A stretch of DNA of 32,500 nt from the NCBI GenBank assembly GCA_000320545.1, contig ADNK01001155.1, positions 1 through 32,500 on the forward strand, read 5' to 3'. Both the position numbers and the translations under genes were made by a program. Position 1 is the stretch's first letter. Each line of letters opens with the position of its first letter. Positions 19,202 to 32,234 of this stretch are shown here, one piece after another. The notes under the pieces are model-generated. The model saw only the letters and a list, made by a program, of their open reading frames with translations, had not been told where the DNA came from and ran no database searches. This stretch comes from Bigelowiella natans CCMP2755. Taxonomy: Eukaryota > Cercozoa > Chlorarachniophyceae.

Positions 19202-22200
19202 ATGGACCCAAAATCCAAACCTGCAGCGGCGGAAACTTCGGTGACTCCGGGCACAGTCAAAGCTGCTCAGCCGATGATTGGACAGAAAAGATCGAGGCCT
19301 CAAGAATCACCACAAGCTACTGTTAAAGCACCTGTGGCTACCGGACAGCAACCACCGCCGCTGCCGAAGCAGCAGGTGGTGAAGCAGGAGCAGCAACAGC
19401 AACGAGCAGCTGTCAAGGCTAACGGGCCCGATCAATCGAAAAAGAGAAAATCTGCCGTTGTGTATCAAACAACACCAACTACTAAAGGTATGATATTGTG
19501 CATACGTGTGTGAATGAATTATGGTAACTAAAATTTGAAAAGGGGCATGCGTATGTGTAAGTGAAGATGTATGATATCATGTAGATTAAACGTTGCATAA
19601 TATTTTAATTCTTAATGTGTGTATGCGTGTGCGTGTTTGTGTGTGTAAATGAGTGTGTGTGTGTGTGTGTGCGCGCGCGCGCGCGTGTAGATGGGGCTAG
19701 GTATCTGTACAAATATGTGACACCTGCACTATATTGATTAAAAATATGAACATATGTGCACATACACATGACAACCTGACTAATGTGAAGCTCGTATGAG
19801 TACTATGATACATTGGAAGCACGGACTAACAGTCATGAATGTGTAATGTGTGATTTAGTGTACTGGCAGCATCAGATCCCCCTTACTATTGAACAGCAGC
19901 GCGCCTATGTGATAGAACATAGAAAGATCTCCATAGCGCAGCTCCGGACACATTTATCATCTGCAGAAGCTGAATTGAAACATCTGCAGAAGGGCGGACA
20001 TTATGTTAACTTCAGGGTGTCCTCTGGACCGAAGTTATCGATTCCGGCCCCTGCTCCGAATCCTAACAAGAAAGCAAAGGTGAAAAAGAAGAATGAAAAG
20101 AAGGCGGCTACGGAGGCAGCAGCCGCCAAAAAAGATAGTAGAGCAGAGCCTTCATCGTCGGGGGTTTCCATTCCTGCTGTGAAGGTTAAGGTGGAGGAGC
20201 CAAAACCCGCTCCTAGCTCTGCTACAACCACCACACAAATTAAGACCCCTGTCCCCGGAACACCGCCCGTGCCTAGCGCCGCCTCGGCTCAATTTAAGAC
20301 GCTAAAGAGCGAGCTAGACGAGCTTAGGAAGAAAAAGAATCAATTGAATGATATGATTCGTGAATTCCAGAAGAAAGGGGGGCGCCGTATGAAGAAGTCG
20401 GCAGAACCGCCACGAAACAAAGTTCATTGGGACTATCTCTTGGACGAGATGGGTTGGATGTCTACGGATTTCAACAATGAGAGGAAGTGGAAATCGCGAC
20501 TAGCAAAGAAAATCATGCGCGCAGTGATATCGTACCACGGAAAACAACAAGCTCTCCCAGAGAGAGAAGCGAAACTGGAACTGGTGAGGAGGAAGAAAGG
20601 TGCCGCGGTGGTGGCGAGACTAGTCAAGAAATTCTGGCTGAACATAGGCAAGCTGGTCCAGTTCAAACGGAATGAGACGTTGAATCAGAAGAAGAGCGTA
20701 GATCTCAATCGGCATCTTGAGCTGCTCGTAGATCACACACAGAGCCTCACCAAGATGGTTGCAAAAGATCTCGTTGTTGGCCATCCCGAAGATGATAAAG
20801 ACTATGAGAGAGTTAGGGATACGCAGCGCGAGAAGGATGACCAGGAAGCTTTCGAGGAGATGGAAGCAGAGGAGCAGACGACGAAGGAGGAAAATGTTCG
20901 TGAGGTGAAAGAACTGGAGGCCGACAACAGGATGTCTCTCGAAGAGCTAAAAGCCAAGTATAGCTACTCTAAAGTCGCTGCGGCCGCTGCCGCTGCTGAT
21001 AGTGCAGCAACAGGGACGTCTGCAGCAGCAGCAGCAGCAGCAACAGCGAACGGCAAAGAAGGAGGAGGAGCAACAGCCATGGAGGTGGTTGCTGCAGGTG
21101 AAAACGATGAGGATGACGACGATGGCGACGAGGATGATGACGAAAAGCAAGTTATGATCTCTGCTTCCGAGAAGGCAGCAGCGCATCAGCCTACCGGCTT
21201 CGATCTTGGTAGTATGCAAGTGAAAACGAAGCTACCCGCACTCCTCCGACACGGCAAACTTCGAGAGTATCAGCACATCGGACTCGACTGGCTTGTGACG
21301 ATGTGCGACAACAAGCTGAACGGCATCCTAGCCGACGAAATGGGCTTGGGAAAGACTGTGCAGACCATAGCCATGCTGGCGCATTTAGCCTGCGATAGAG
21401 GCATATGGGGGCAGCATCTTGTCGTCGTACCAACCAGCGTGATGGTCAACTGGGAGATAGAGTTCAAGCGGTGGCTTCCAGGGTTTAAGATCCTGTGCTA
21501 CCACGGGGACAAAAAGGAGAGGAAGCGCAAGCGGAAGGGCTGGTCGAATCCCAACACGTTTCACGTCTGTATCACCTCGTACGAGCTCATCATCAAAGAT
21601 GCGGGGATATTCAAGCGCAAGCGCTGGCATTACCTCATCCTGGACGAAGCGCAAAACATAAAAAACTTCCGCAGCAAGCGCTGGCAAGTGTTGCTCAACT
21701 TTCGCACGGAGCGCAGACTCCTCCTGACAGGCACCCCCCTCCAGAATAACGTCACCGAGCTATGGTCTCTGATGCATTTCCTCATGCCGCACGTGTTCCA
21801 GTCGCAGAAGGAGTTTCAGGATTGGTTCGCTGACCCTGTTAAGAACATGGTCGAAGGGAAGGAAACTATGGACAAGACCGTCATATCGAGATTGCACAAA
21901 GTTCTCCGCCCCTTCATCCTGCGCCGTTTGAAGAAGGAAGTTGCCAAGCAAATGCCGAAGAAGTATGAGCACGTAATCCATTGCCGCCTTTCGAAGCGGC
22001 AGCGCATTCTCTATGAGGAATTCATGGCGAACTCAGCGACTAGAAATACCCTCGCCTCGAAGAACTTCCTCGGCCTCATGAATGTTCTCATGCAGTTGAG
22101 GAAAGTGTGCAACCATCCTGACATCTTCGCTGGGCGGCCTATAATATCGCCCTTTGATCAGATGCAGCCCCTTTCATACGTCACCTCTTCGACTATCACG

Positions 22201-24204
22201 AACGGTCTCATAACTGCCCGCCGGCCGATGGAACGTGTTAGCTTAGAGTTTCTCGGTTTGCATCGCGGCGTGCTCGGGATGCCCTTGTCTTGTGCGGAGA
22301 GGGTCGCTGCGCTGCAAGTTCCAGCCGACAAATTCAGCTTGCTGAAAGAGGTGCTGCCCTGCGGGGAAGGCGTGGTGGCAAAGACCTTTTCAAATGGGTT
22401 GCTAGCCCCCCCCCCAAATGCCACCGGTGTGTTCATGCAGCATTGGATTGCAAGGAGGGCAGCAGAGGCTCGTTCGCGAGCTCGTCGATTGCAGGGCCAC
22501 GCATATAGAAACGGCATTAGGTGCTCCAATGCCGCGCCTCTGATCGGGACAGATCTCGTTGACCTTCTCACCTTCGCCTCGCCCGTCTACGACGTTCATT
22601 TCAACGCTCGAGATCCTAGGAAGTTTCTTGACGTGTGTCTGAGACTCCGGGACATGATCCTCCTGCCATCTCAAAGAGCCGAGAACATGCGGGGTGTCCT
22701 CAACCACTTCATATGCTACATTCCGAAGGCGCGCGCGCCCCCGATGAAGATGGTGAGTTACAATCTCAACTCGAGGGAGGCGAGGATCTCGCAGGAAAGG
22801 CTGCGTGCGCTGCAGACCTGGGCATCGCCGAGAGTCGATATCTTCTGGCCAGCGTACGCGAGAATGAAGGTCCACTTCCCGGACAAGCGACTCATTCAGT
22901 GGGATTGCGGCAAGCTCCAAATGCTGTCGCAGCTGCTGAAAACGCTGAAATCGGGGGGGCATCGTGTGCTGCTATTCACCCAGATGACGCGGATGCTGGA
23001 CATATTAGAGCACTTCCTCAATATCTACGGCTACAACTATCTCCGTTTGGATGGCTCTACCAAACCAGAGCAGCGACAGCGATTAATGGAGCGCTTCAAC
23101 AACAGCGACAAGATCTTCATCTTCATTCTCTCCACGCGCTCGGGAGGCGTGGGTGTGAATTTAACCGGGGCGGACACTGTGATATTCTACGACACCGATT
23201 GGAACCCAGCAATGGACCTGCAGGCTCAGGATAGGTGCCATAGGATCGGGCAGACGAGAGAGGTTAACATCTACCGGTTGGTGACGAAGAACACCATCGA
23301 GGAGAACATCCTCAAGAAGTCCAACCAGAAGCGCCAGATGAATAATATGGTCATCGGGGACGGGGAGTTCAACACGGAGTTCTTCTCAAAGATGGATCCT
23401 AGGGAGATCCTTGGGATGGACCCGGTATCGTCCAAAGCTGACGATGCCGATGGTAATAGTAAGAAGAAGATGAAGAAGAAGAAGAACAAGGGGACGGAGG
23501 ACGGGGAGGGGGAGGAGGAGGAGGAGGAGGAGCGCAAAAAACCCACGCGCGAGGAGATAGAACGGGCAATGGCCTACGCCGAGGATGCAACGGATCAGCT
23601 CGCAGCGCGTAAGCTCAAGAAAGAGACCGCCGCTCAGTCAGCTGAATTCAAAGATACAACAGCGACAGGAGGAGGGGCGCTCACATCCCATTCATTCGAG
23701 AACGCCCTGTCGCCGGTGCAGCGATACGCCTTGAAGTTCGTCGAGGCCTACGACCCCTCGAGCCGAGTGAGAACCCCCATGGCCATTCACTCCAGAAAGT
23801 CAGCAGCTCGCAAAGCAGCTGCGGCAGACAGGAAGGCCCAGGCCAACAACATGGACAAACAACTGTTTTATCCCTCGTCATCGGCTGGTGGTCCTGGTGG
23901 CAGCAGTATGAAGGGGTTCCAGGCACATGTTGCCTACGTGGAGAAGCTTGGGTTTTACTACGACTCCAAGATTTTCACCCCCCTTCAATTCCCATCACAA
24001 AAGAATTTTGGCTGGAATCCAGGGCAGCACCACCTGCCGCAGCTCGGTAGTGGCGGCAGCAGTAGTACTATCGACGACAAAATGCTGGAGGAAGAGGGAA
24101 GCTTCTTCTCCACAGATTGGAGCATTACGAAGATGTTCTCATCCGGGCACGACAGGAGGAAGAAGGGAATCACGCAGTCCTACATGCAACAGCAACACCC
24201 CCGC

Positions 24205-24236
<32 letters not shown>

Positions 24237-25196
24237 CTCCAAGAAGCGGAAGAGGCGACGGCAGAACGATATGGACACCGCGCCGCTCAGCATGCGTATA
24301 CCGCTGGCGGTGATGAAGAAGAGGAATAGGATGATGATGCGACACCACCGAGGTGGCGGCATCGACAGCTCAAAGGAAAACCAGCTGCCCAGGAAGGCCG
24401 TTTTCCACATAAAGCCAGAGCACCGCGTGTACGTGGAAGGATTCTTCCTGCCCAAGATCGCTGCCAGGCAGCAGCAGCTGAAAAAGCAGCAGCAAATGCT
24501 TCTGAAACCAGACTACGATTCTGCACCTGCTGGTGACCACATTCCATGGACGCAAGACGAGGAAACGCTTGTTGTCCGTTTGCACGGCCAGTACGGCCCC
24601 AACTGGGAGTTCATCGCAATGGCCATCAACAACAACCCGCGAGTAGGAGGCCGCTTGCGCACAGCGCAGTCGTGCCTGCAGCACTACCATCTGGTGCTGA
24701 CTCGCGGCTCGAAGACCGACGAGGAGCTCAGGAAGGAAAGCCAGAAGAGGTACAGAAAGAAACACGAGCAAGCTACTAGCGGTTCGTCATCTTCATCCAA
24801 TCGCAAGAAAAACAGAGGCGATCAAAAGGACAGCTTCAAGGCGGGCAGTCGTGGCGGTGGCTCTTCCTCTCAGAATAAGGGAGGAATGGATGCTAACGGT
24901 GGTGGTGGACCTGGTAGCGTCATGGCCACTCCAAGGCAGCCTTGTGGCAACGTCTACAATCTCATCGATAAATCGATGAAATCGATTAACGCGCAGCGAA
25001 GACTCTCGCTGGAGAGTGACGATTCAAGCGCCAAAGGGCTTGGAAAGTCAGCTCATGCCTCGCATAAGAAGGCTATCACTGACTCCCACACACGTTTGGG
25101 GCTGCCTCAGCTTGCTATTGGAAAGACGTTGATGCCGCACCAGATCATCCAGCTTCGCCATCGGTGTATAATAAATCAAGATAAGCAAAAGGTGAC

Positions 25197-25231
<35 letters not shown>

Positions 25232-26985
25232 CACTGAGACTAATGTATGTTATCGTGTGCTGTGTGTGCGCGCGCATAGAGATATGTAGCTGAAATAGCA
25301 TACGTGGCCATGCTAGAGTGGTAATGAGCGGGTTGAGCGAGTGGATGGCATCTGCTGTTGTCTGCTGTAATAATGCCCGTTGTTTCCCCTCTACACAAGG
25401 AGTAACGACGACTTTGGTTTTTATTATTATTATTGTTATTGTTGTTATTATTATTCTCATTTGATACTACCATTTAGGGTGGTAGCCGAATGAATGTAGC
25501 AGGACAGCAGCAGCAGCAGCAGAAAAGAGGGGGGGGGGGAGCGGGAGGGGCTAGCAGTGCCAATCACCATCAGTATAATAAGGGTGGGTCGACTGCAGGG
25601 AAAAAGAGCTCTGCGTCACAGCGCAAACAGCTTTCAGCCGCTCAGCAGAGGAGATTGCAGCAGCAGCACGACAAGGCACAAGGCGGTGGGGTTAATGGGA
25701 AGAAGTCTTCGGCCTCAGCAACAGCCAGCCAAGCTCGCATGCAATCTGCCGCTGCAGCCTCCTACACACAGCTTCTGAGTAAGTCATCATCATCATCATC
25801 ATCATCGTCGTCGTCGTCATCGTCGTTTTTTAACTTCGCTGCGACTACTCATATTAATACGGGGGGGGGGGGGGGGAGGCTGCAAATGGTCAGATGATAG
25901 TGATAATGATGATGAATAGATGATGATGATGAATAGATGATGATGATGATGATGATACCTCCTGCAGGCAAAAATGGCAGAGGTGCTATGCTTACTGGCC
26001 AACACGTTCAAATGCCGTACTCCCAAGGTACAGCACCGTCCTAGTCGCATCATATACACTTAATAACATAAGCAGTTATTATATTATGTGAATGGCCAAT
26101 ATGTGCAAAGAAGAGTTGTTTCTTCCGATTGTTCGTGGTGTACGATGATATTTATATGAAGAGCGAATCGCAATGTTTTCAACTGAGAGAGAGAAATGCA
26201 TCCACTACTCTATAATAGGAGGGGCTACTGCTGCTCAAATGAGTAAGTCTGGCGTCTCCCTCAATCATAAGATGCTTGCTAGTCACATGCAAGGTGAAGA
26301 AACGATTGAGTATTTGAGGAGATGATGAATATTCATCATAATGAATGAATGAGAGAACTACCACTCGAGAGGCTAGGCGAAGGAAGAAGAGGAGGAAGAA
26401 AAAGGGGGAGGGGGGGGGGGGGGAGAAAAACAGGGGTGTGAAAATAGTTGAACCAAGCCTGCAGATAATATGATGGTGGTGATGATGGTGATGATGAGGA
26501 TGATAGTAATAATGTAACAATCATTTAACGGCTAGTATCCTCTATTCTCTCTCTCATCTATGTCAGGGCGGGGGGGGCAGCAGCTCTCAAGCAAGCAACA
26601 GCAGATGCTGGACCATGCGAAGGGCCTTGTTGCGAACACGAAAGGTGCTTCTGCCGCCTCTGCCGCTACCACCGCACAGCAGCACCTCCAGCAGCAACTA
26701 GCCCAAATACCAGGGGGGGGGCTCCAGCAGCAGCAACTCGCCAACAACCCTGCTGCTGCCGCCGCCGCAGCCGCGGCAGCCGCTGCACGAGGTGTCGCAG
26801 TGGGGGGGCACAGCATGCCCAACACACAGTTCTTGAAGTATGTCATCCAGTCAAGGCCAGAGCTCAAACAAGACCTTGTCAGGATCTTGCAGCAGAGAAA
26901 CCTTAGCGAACAGGAGAAAATCGATAGAATCGCCACTCTTTTCCGCAACACGAGCGCCAAACAGGGCAACCCTGCAAAGAAATGA
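19202..26985 (+). CDS. SWR1: SWR1/EP400/PIE1-type chromatin remodelling ATPase (HSA-SNF2-SANT), about 2140 aa
   Basis: Exons: 19202-19487, 19859-25191, 25478-25778, 25968-26027, 26219-26242, 26567-26985 (TGA); phases agree throughout (2141 codons). Proteins of this class power exchange of H2A for H2A.Z in nucleosomes within a large nuclear complex. The HSA domain (about 281-355, HWDYLLDEMGWMSTDF) should dock actin-related proteins. An acidic stretch (about 515-530) follows a Gln/Ala-rich linker. The SNF2 ATPase has DEMGLGKT (588-595), DEAQ (691-694) and an insertion of about 250 residues between lobes (about 855-1105), typical of the SWR1/INO80 class. Lobe 2 has LDGST (about 1160), RSGGVGVNLT (about 1190) and CHRIGQTR (1222-1229). 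A SANT/Myb-like domain (about 1655-1715, IPWTQDEETLVVRLHGQYG) gives the EP400/PIE1 layout. Low-complexity Asn, Gln and Ala runs fill the C-terminal part, which ends in a clean helical segment (2085-2130). Exon 5 is only 24 nt. The intron 2 donor at 25192 could also be a few codons earlier. Confidence 0.95.
19652..19686. repeat. (GT)n-(GC)n microsatellite
   Basis: GT units change to GC units in intron 1 of the remodeller gene. Alternating purine-pyrimidine sequence of this kind can adopt Z-DNA. Confidence 0.95.
25196..25231. repeat. (GAT)n microsatellite
   Basis: It starts five bases after the GTGAC donor of remodeller intron 2. If translated it would give a Met run. Confidence 0.95.
25784..25826. 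repeat. (ATC)n/(GTC)n microsatellite
   Basis: It starts six bases after the GTAAGT donor of remodeller intron 3; a (GAT)n run (25905-25957) ends near its acceptor. Confidence 0.95.
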
Positions 26986-28863
26986 GGGAGGAGGAGGCAG
27001 AAGTGGTGGTGTGACTGGAACAGCAAGAAACGATAGAGGAGCACGCGCAACAGGAAGCTGCTGCTGATGCTGTTGGCCGGGGACAATGGATTACTAATCG
27101 TTGCAGCTTCACCTATTTCCCATCATCATCATGATCATCAGGACGACAAACTAGGACAAAACATCATCTCATCACAACCAGATATCAATTAATCTCATCA
27201 CCATCTTTTTCATCACCATCAGCATCACGCTCATTTCTGTATATAGTAGTAGTAGTAGTAGTAGTAGTAGTAGCAGTTAATTCCCTCCCACTTTGCATCG
27301 ATCACTGTCCGCCATCAACTCCATACACTTGAGGGAGGGGATCATGATGGCTAGAGCGCCATCAAGTCTCTTAAAAAAGCATTCAATATCTGTGTGAAGC
27401 ACGCGAAGCAGCCTGCGAAACACCACATAAGATGTGCAAGTACCTTCAGACCGAACATAATTCACGATCGATGAAGTTCCATGATTAATTAAAAGATCAA
27501 TCCACCTGCAAATTTGCACTGAACAGGGTAGCCATGTTCCAAACTCAGCACATGTGATAACTATAGCGTGCATGCAATGCGTGTATCGCTGGTTGTGTGC
27601 CCAGCGAATTTCATGTCGACATTGGTACGTTAGCATCATTGTCATTTTCATTTTGTTCAACGAGCTAGCGAGGCCCAGGCCGTGCACGTCGCTAGCTAGC
27701 TAGATAGCTAGCTACATGCGTACTTGCAAGACGGATGTGATGATCGAAATGTTCAAGTTTTTTCAATGGTCATCTAGTCATCCCAATGTACGTACTAGCG
27801 TAGCTAGCAGGTAGCTGTGCAAAGCAGCGGCTACGATACAACGCTCTGCTAGCGCTAAATTTGTGCCCATTTGTTTCCAGTGTCACGTGCTATGGCGTGT
27901 TGCGCATGCAGCATACATGTGATCGAAAGCATTGCAATTTGGTCGGTCGAAAGCGCTCTCGATGAAAATCTTGAGTGCCTTTATTTTCATTTTCGTGGAC
28001 CGCCTCTAGAACAGTACGTAAGGGAGATGATTGGGAATCACAAGCTAGCAAGGCGCGCGCGCAGGCGCATGTGATTTCGAAAGGCGAAAAACTTGAGATT
28101 CATCTGTTCATCGCCAATAAAGCAGAGATTGCGCAGCTGTCATTTCCCTTCCCAATTTAGGTGTGAACAATGATGAATAAGACACATGCAAGTGCCATTG
28201 CCTGCTAGCCTGCCTCACAGCACCTAGATGCACTTCTCGACTCAAAAGAGGCAAAAGAGAAAGAATTCTGGCATGGAAACGAGAAAGTTGTGGGCAAGCG
28301 GAGAGCAAACGCGATGTCATTTTGACAAAGCTAGAAAGATAATTTTGGTCACTACAACACAGCGGCGGCGGAAGCAATTGAATGCCATCATGTTACGAAA
28401 CTTTGAAACGTAGACTGCTGACTCAGCAAGCTGAAAAAGAAGTACGGACCGCTGCGATCTAGCGATGCGCGTGCTGCACGATATCGACGAGCAAGCACTG
28501 ATGCTTTCACATGCATGAAGCACATGCACATCTAGACATCATCATCATTGCAGAGACAATGGACACAACATGAGCGCTGTAGCCGCTGCTTTGCATTTCT
28601 AGATGGCATGGCTCATCAGGCCGGATGACCACATTGTAAATATTTTATCACTTCATCACATCCGTCTCACAAAGCCAAGGTGCTGCACACACACACACAC
28701 ACACTTCTCAAGAGCTAATGTTTTAGTATTCTGCTTAATCTTGAGGGCATTTTTGAGGTCCTGTTTGTTCGCGAAGACAAGAACACGAGCATCCTACCTC
28801 ATGTTTCAAAAGGGAAAACGAGGACTAGAGGGTTGCAGCTTGTCACTTCTTATTCAATCATGG
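26986..28863. other. Convergent gene-free space with CTAG-rich island
   Basis: About 1.9 kb between the 3' ends of the remodeller and the NHL gene. It holds a (TAG)n run (27243-27272) and, from 27540 to 28560, many CTAG, GCTAGC, CATG, TGCA and CGATCG words. Open frames on the minus strand at 27277-27687 (136 codons) and on the plus strand at 27871-28074 show no family features. They could be coding, but I cannot support either. Confidence 0.5.
27243..27272. repeat. (TAG)n microsatellite
   Basis: About ten TAG units about 260 bp after the remodeller stop codon, possibly in its 3'UTR. Confidence 0.9.
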
Positions 28864-30046
28864 TCATGAATCATCCAATAATATCCTCCTCAACACATGA
28901 TTGCCGCTGTCCGAAACTATTATATTCCCATTTGCCTCCACCTAAAATATAAAGCGACCCAAAACCGTGGTTTTGGTAGCACCAACATTAAACCAAAGTG
29001 AGTATCGATCGTATGAAATGAGCTGAAAAGAGCAAAGACAAACGCACCGCAACCCCGTTCGGGACTTGGAATCGAGCAGTCTCTGGCGCCCTGGTGGTTA
29101 TTGTTATTGATGGAGCACACTCATATGAGCAACGATTGTACACAAGATAGTTACAATAGCCTCGCAACAATCAATGGCAATAGCTAAGCTGCGGAGAAAA
29201 GGAGACATCGAGAATCAACCCATTTGAGATTCCGCTTTTACGAGGATTTCCCGCGACAGTGGAAGTCTGAACAACAGGCACATTGTTAGATACAGCAATG
29301 TCACAGAATACCGATCAGGGTGACAGGAAGAGCCTAGAAGAGTGCCCCGTCAAGAGAGAACTGTTCGCTAGGTAGAATCTGCGCATATTATTACTATTAC
29401 TACCTGTCCGGATGGCGATATTTTCCGTATACAGCTGTTCCCTAGGAATGTGAACGACGCGCAAATAAACATCATTGAAGTTGAGTGATTAAAGGGATAC
29501 GCTAATACTGTTTCCCCTCTCCCCCTTGTGGATCCGCGCAGATGTGACGGTGTAGGTAATGGGGAGTAGCAGCATCATTGCGTTCTTATGCTCACCGCAC
29601 AGGGTTTTTCTCTTCACGTTGTGAAATCATTATTGATTATCATTATTATTGTTGTTGTTGCTGTTGGGGATTTCATTTTTCTTATCGTTATATTCACAGT
29701 ACCAATATCTGATATAATGAGAGAGTTATCTGGAGCAACTGCGACCGCTTGCGGGTGATTGAACATGGCAGCCTCCACCTGTAAAGTATCCGCAAGAGAG
29801 TGGGGATAACACGAAGATAAGGGAGGGAGATGCTGCATCATGGAAAGCGATGTTCTCCACGAGAAGCAAAACCAGAAATATTCGCAATATCGATCATGTC
29901 CTTGAGAGTGGGTGGTTGCAGACCTCTCCGTCCTTATATCCAGCAGATATGCCCCTTTTTATAATGATAATAATGGAAATAATGGCACATTTATGATGTG
30001 TGCGGCTACAACAACTACATTATCAATGAACGATTCTCAATAAACG

Positions 30047-30103
<57 letters not shown>

Positions 30104-30278
30104 ATGTGTGTGTTTGGTGCCCTAGTAGCTCTGGAAAGTGTAGTATTACCCAATGATTCTTTGTACTTCCCAGGTTGGCGACACTGAACATCGTAAACGT
30201 TTGATTCATCAAACGAGAGGGGGGGGTGAGGAGAAGAAGAGCGAGCAGGAAACATAGCTTGTTATTAACACACACACA

Positions 30279-30309
<31 letters not shown>

Positions 30310-31412
30310 GCGCACACACACGTTCTTCACATTTATTAGTCGCCTCCTGAAAAGTGAAAACAGTACAACGAATACTAGTTGTCGATTGTAGTAGTACCGC
30401 TTACAACCGCATGCAGGCCCCACCGCATTACAACTTGCAGAATCCCTAGTTGGTGGGGGGGGGTGGGTAGACCAACTCCTCAATCATGACGATAGTGATG
30501 ATGATGATGATGATGATGAGGATGATGAGGATGATAATGATGATGATAAAATCAGAATATCTGTTTTGTGGAAAGACGGAAGGCAAAACGCCATGCATAC
30601 CGTTTCATACATGTTTGAAAACGGAGATTTCCGTGCAATTTAGGATTTTTAGCAACGACAACATCTGCTACCTTTCTTGTCCACGGTAATGCCCGCCGGA
30701 AAATCCAAGGGAAATTCACGATACTCCTACGGCACCAATAAGTGTGATTTCACAGGCTTTGTGACCGAGCATGAGGGGGAAGGAGAGAAGGAGAGAGAAA
30801 GAGAGAGACTGCGATGTGTATATCAAGAATATATGCACTAAAATCTTGCACCTGCAAACTTACAGGAGTACACATAACAGATTTCTAAAATGGAAGTCGT
30901 CTTCTCTTCCGCGCTCTCAGGCAAGAACCACACGAAGGGCCACACAGAGTGTGCATGCCGTCACGCGATCAGACCCGCATCGAGCTAGGATTTGGCCTTT
31001 TGGTTGCCGGGATCCGTTTGCACAATAAACTCTCTCCAGCATCATTACATCTTGGGTTGGGGGGGGTACTACCTCATTAGCGGTAGCAGATATTCTGTGA
31101 GGCTGCTCCTTCATACCGGTGATATCCTGAGAACACTGGTGTAACAAAGCAAGTTGCCGTTCGTTGATTCATTCGTACTTCTCTCACTCGATTTCGATAT
31201 GCAATGGGATGAGGCGAAGAGCTAGGCCGTTAGGCAGGATGGGGGTGGTGGATCTCTTCCTCCACTTACTACCGCAAATTTCCTTGGGTCATACACAATT
31301 CTGCGAGTGAAGACTTCCGTCTGTGGGTAAACAGAGACGTGCATGAGCAAGGGACTCATCATTGTTTGCTGATATACATGCCGCGGGCTACTACAATCTG
31401 AACAACACACAC

Positions 31413-31458
<46 letters not shown>

Positions 31459-32190
31459 AGGGCCAGAACTGCGTTTAATGCGAGCTACAATCGCCATTGC
31501 CATCATCGCCATCATCGTCGAAAGTATCATTCTCATCGTGCGGAAAGCAAGCACGGCTGTTGATTGGATTCGATTGTTTTCGGTGGCTAGTATACCCTCC
31601 CTTCAAAGCTGCTTGGGAAGACAATCTCTCGAATACACATGTTTCCAGCGTCTGCCATTGCAAGTACAAACGACGTCACTACACGACCATGATGAAACCG
31701 TTGACTAAGAAACAAGGAAATGAAAATATGTGTGAATGGCCGAAGCACATCGTAGTCAAACGACGTGCTCGCCGCAAAACAGTGAAAGTTGGGAGAGTCC
31801 CCTAATACTCCGAACAATACCAAATCGTGACCGTGTATTAGCGACATTCCAATCTAACAATGATGCGAATAAGCATCTTCTCTGCTTCTTCTTCGTCTTC
31901 TTCTTCTTCATAGCCATAACATCAATACTATTGTCTCTCAGTAGCAGGTGAAGGTTTGGTAGCCTCCTCCTCCCCCCTCATCCCTCTCCTATTCTACTTG
32001 CTACTTTCTTCTCGGTGGATGGAACGACTATTCAAACACTACCACCACAACAGCACCACCAACAACTACAACAACTACAACTACTCCTACTACTACCGCT
32101 GCTACTACTACTGCTACTACTAATACTACCGGCTATAAGCAATGTCCCTGCCGCTGTTACGGCAATATCACCTTTTGATATGTAAAGAGG

Positions 32191-32234
<44 letters not shown>

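Noticed and set aside
22402-23234. Open frames of 186 (minus) and 199 (plus, other frame) codons inside the remodeller exon
   Set aside because: They overlap the helicase region, whose motifs are clear in the main frame; they are compositional shadows.
27277-27687. 136-codon minus-strand open frame in the convergent space
   Set aside because: No recognisable family, no upstream exons with matching phase, and it overlaps the palindrome-rich island; kept only as an unproven possibility.
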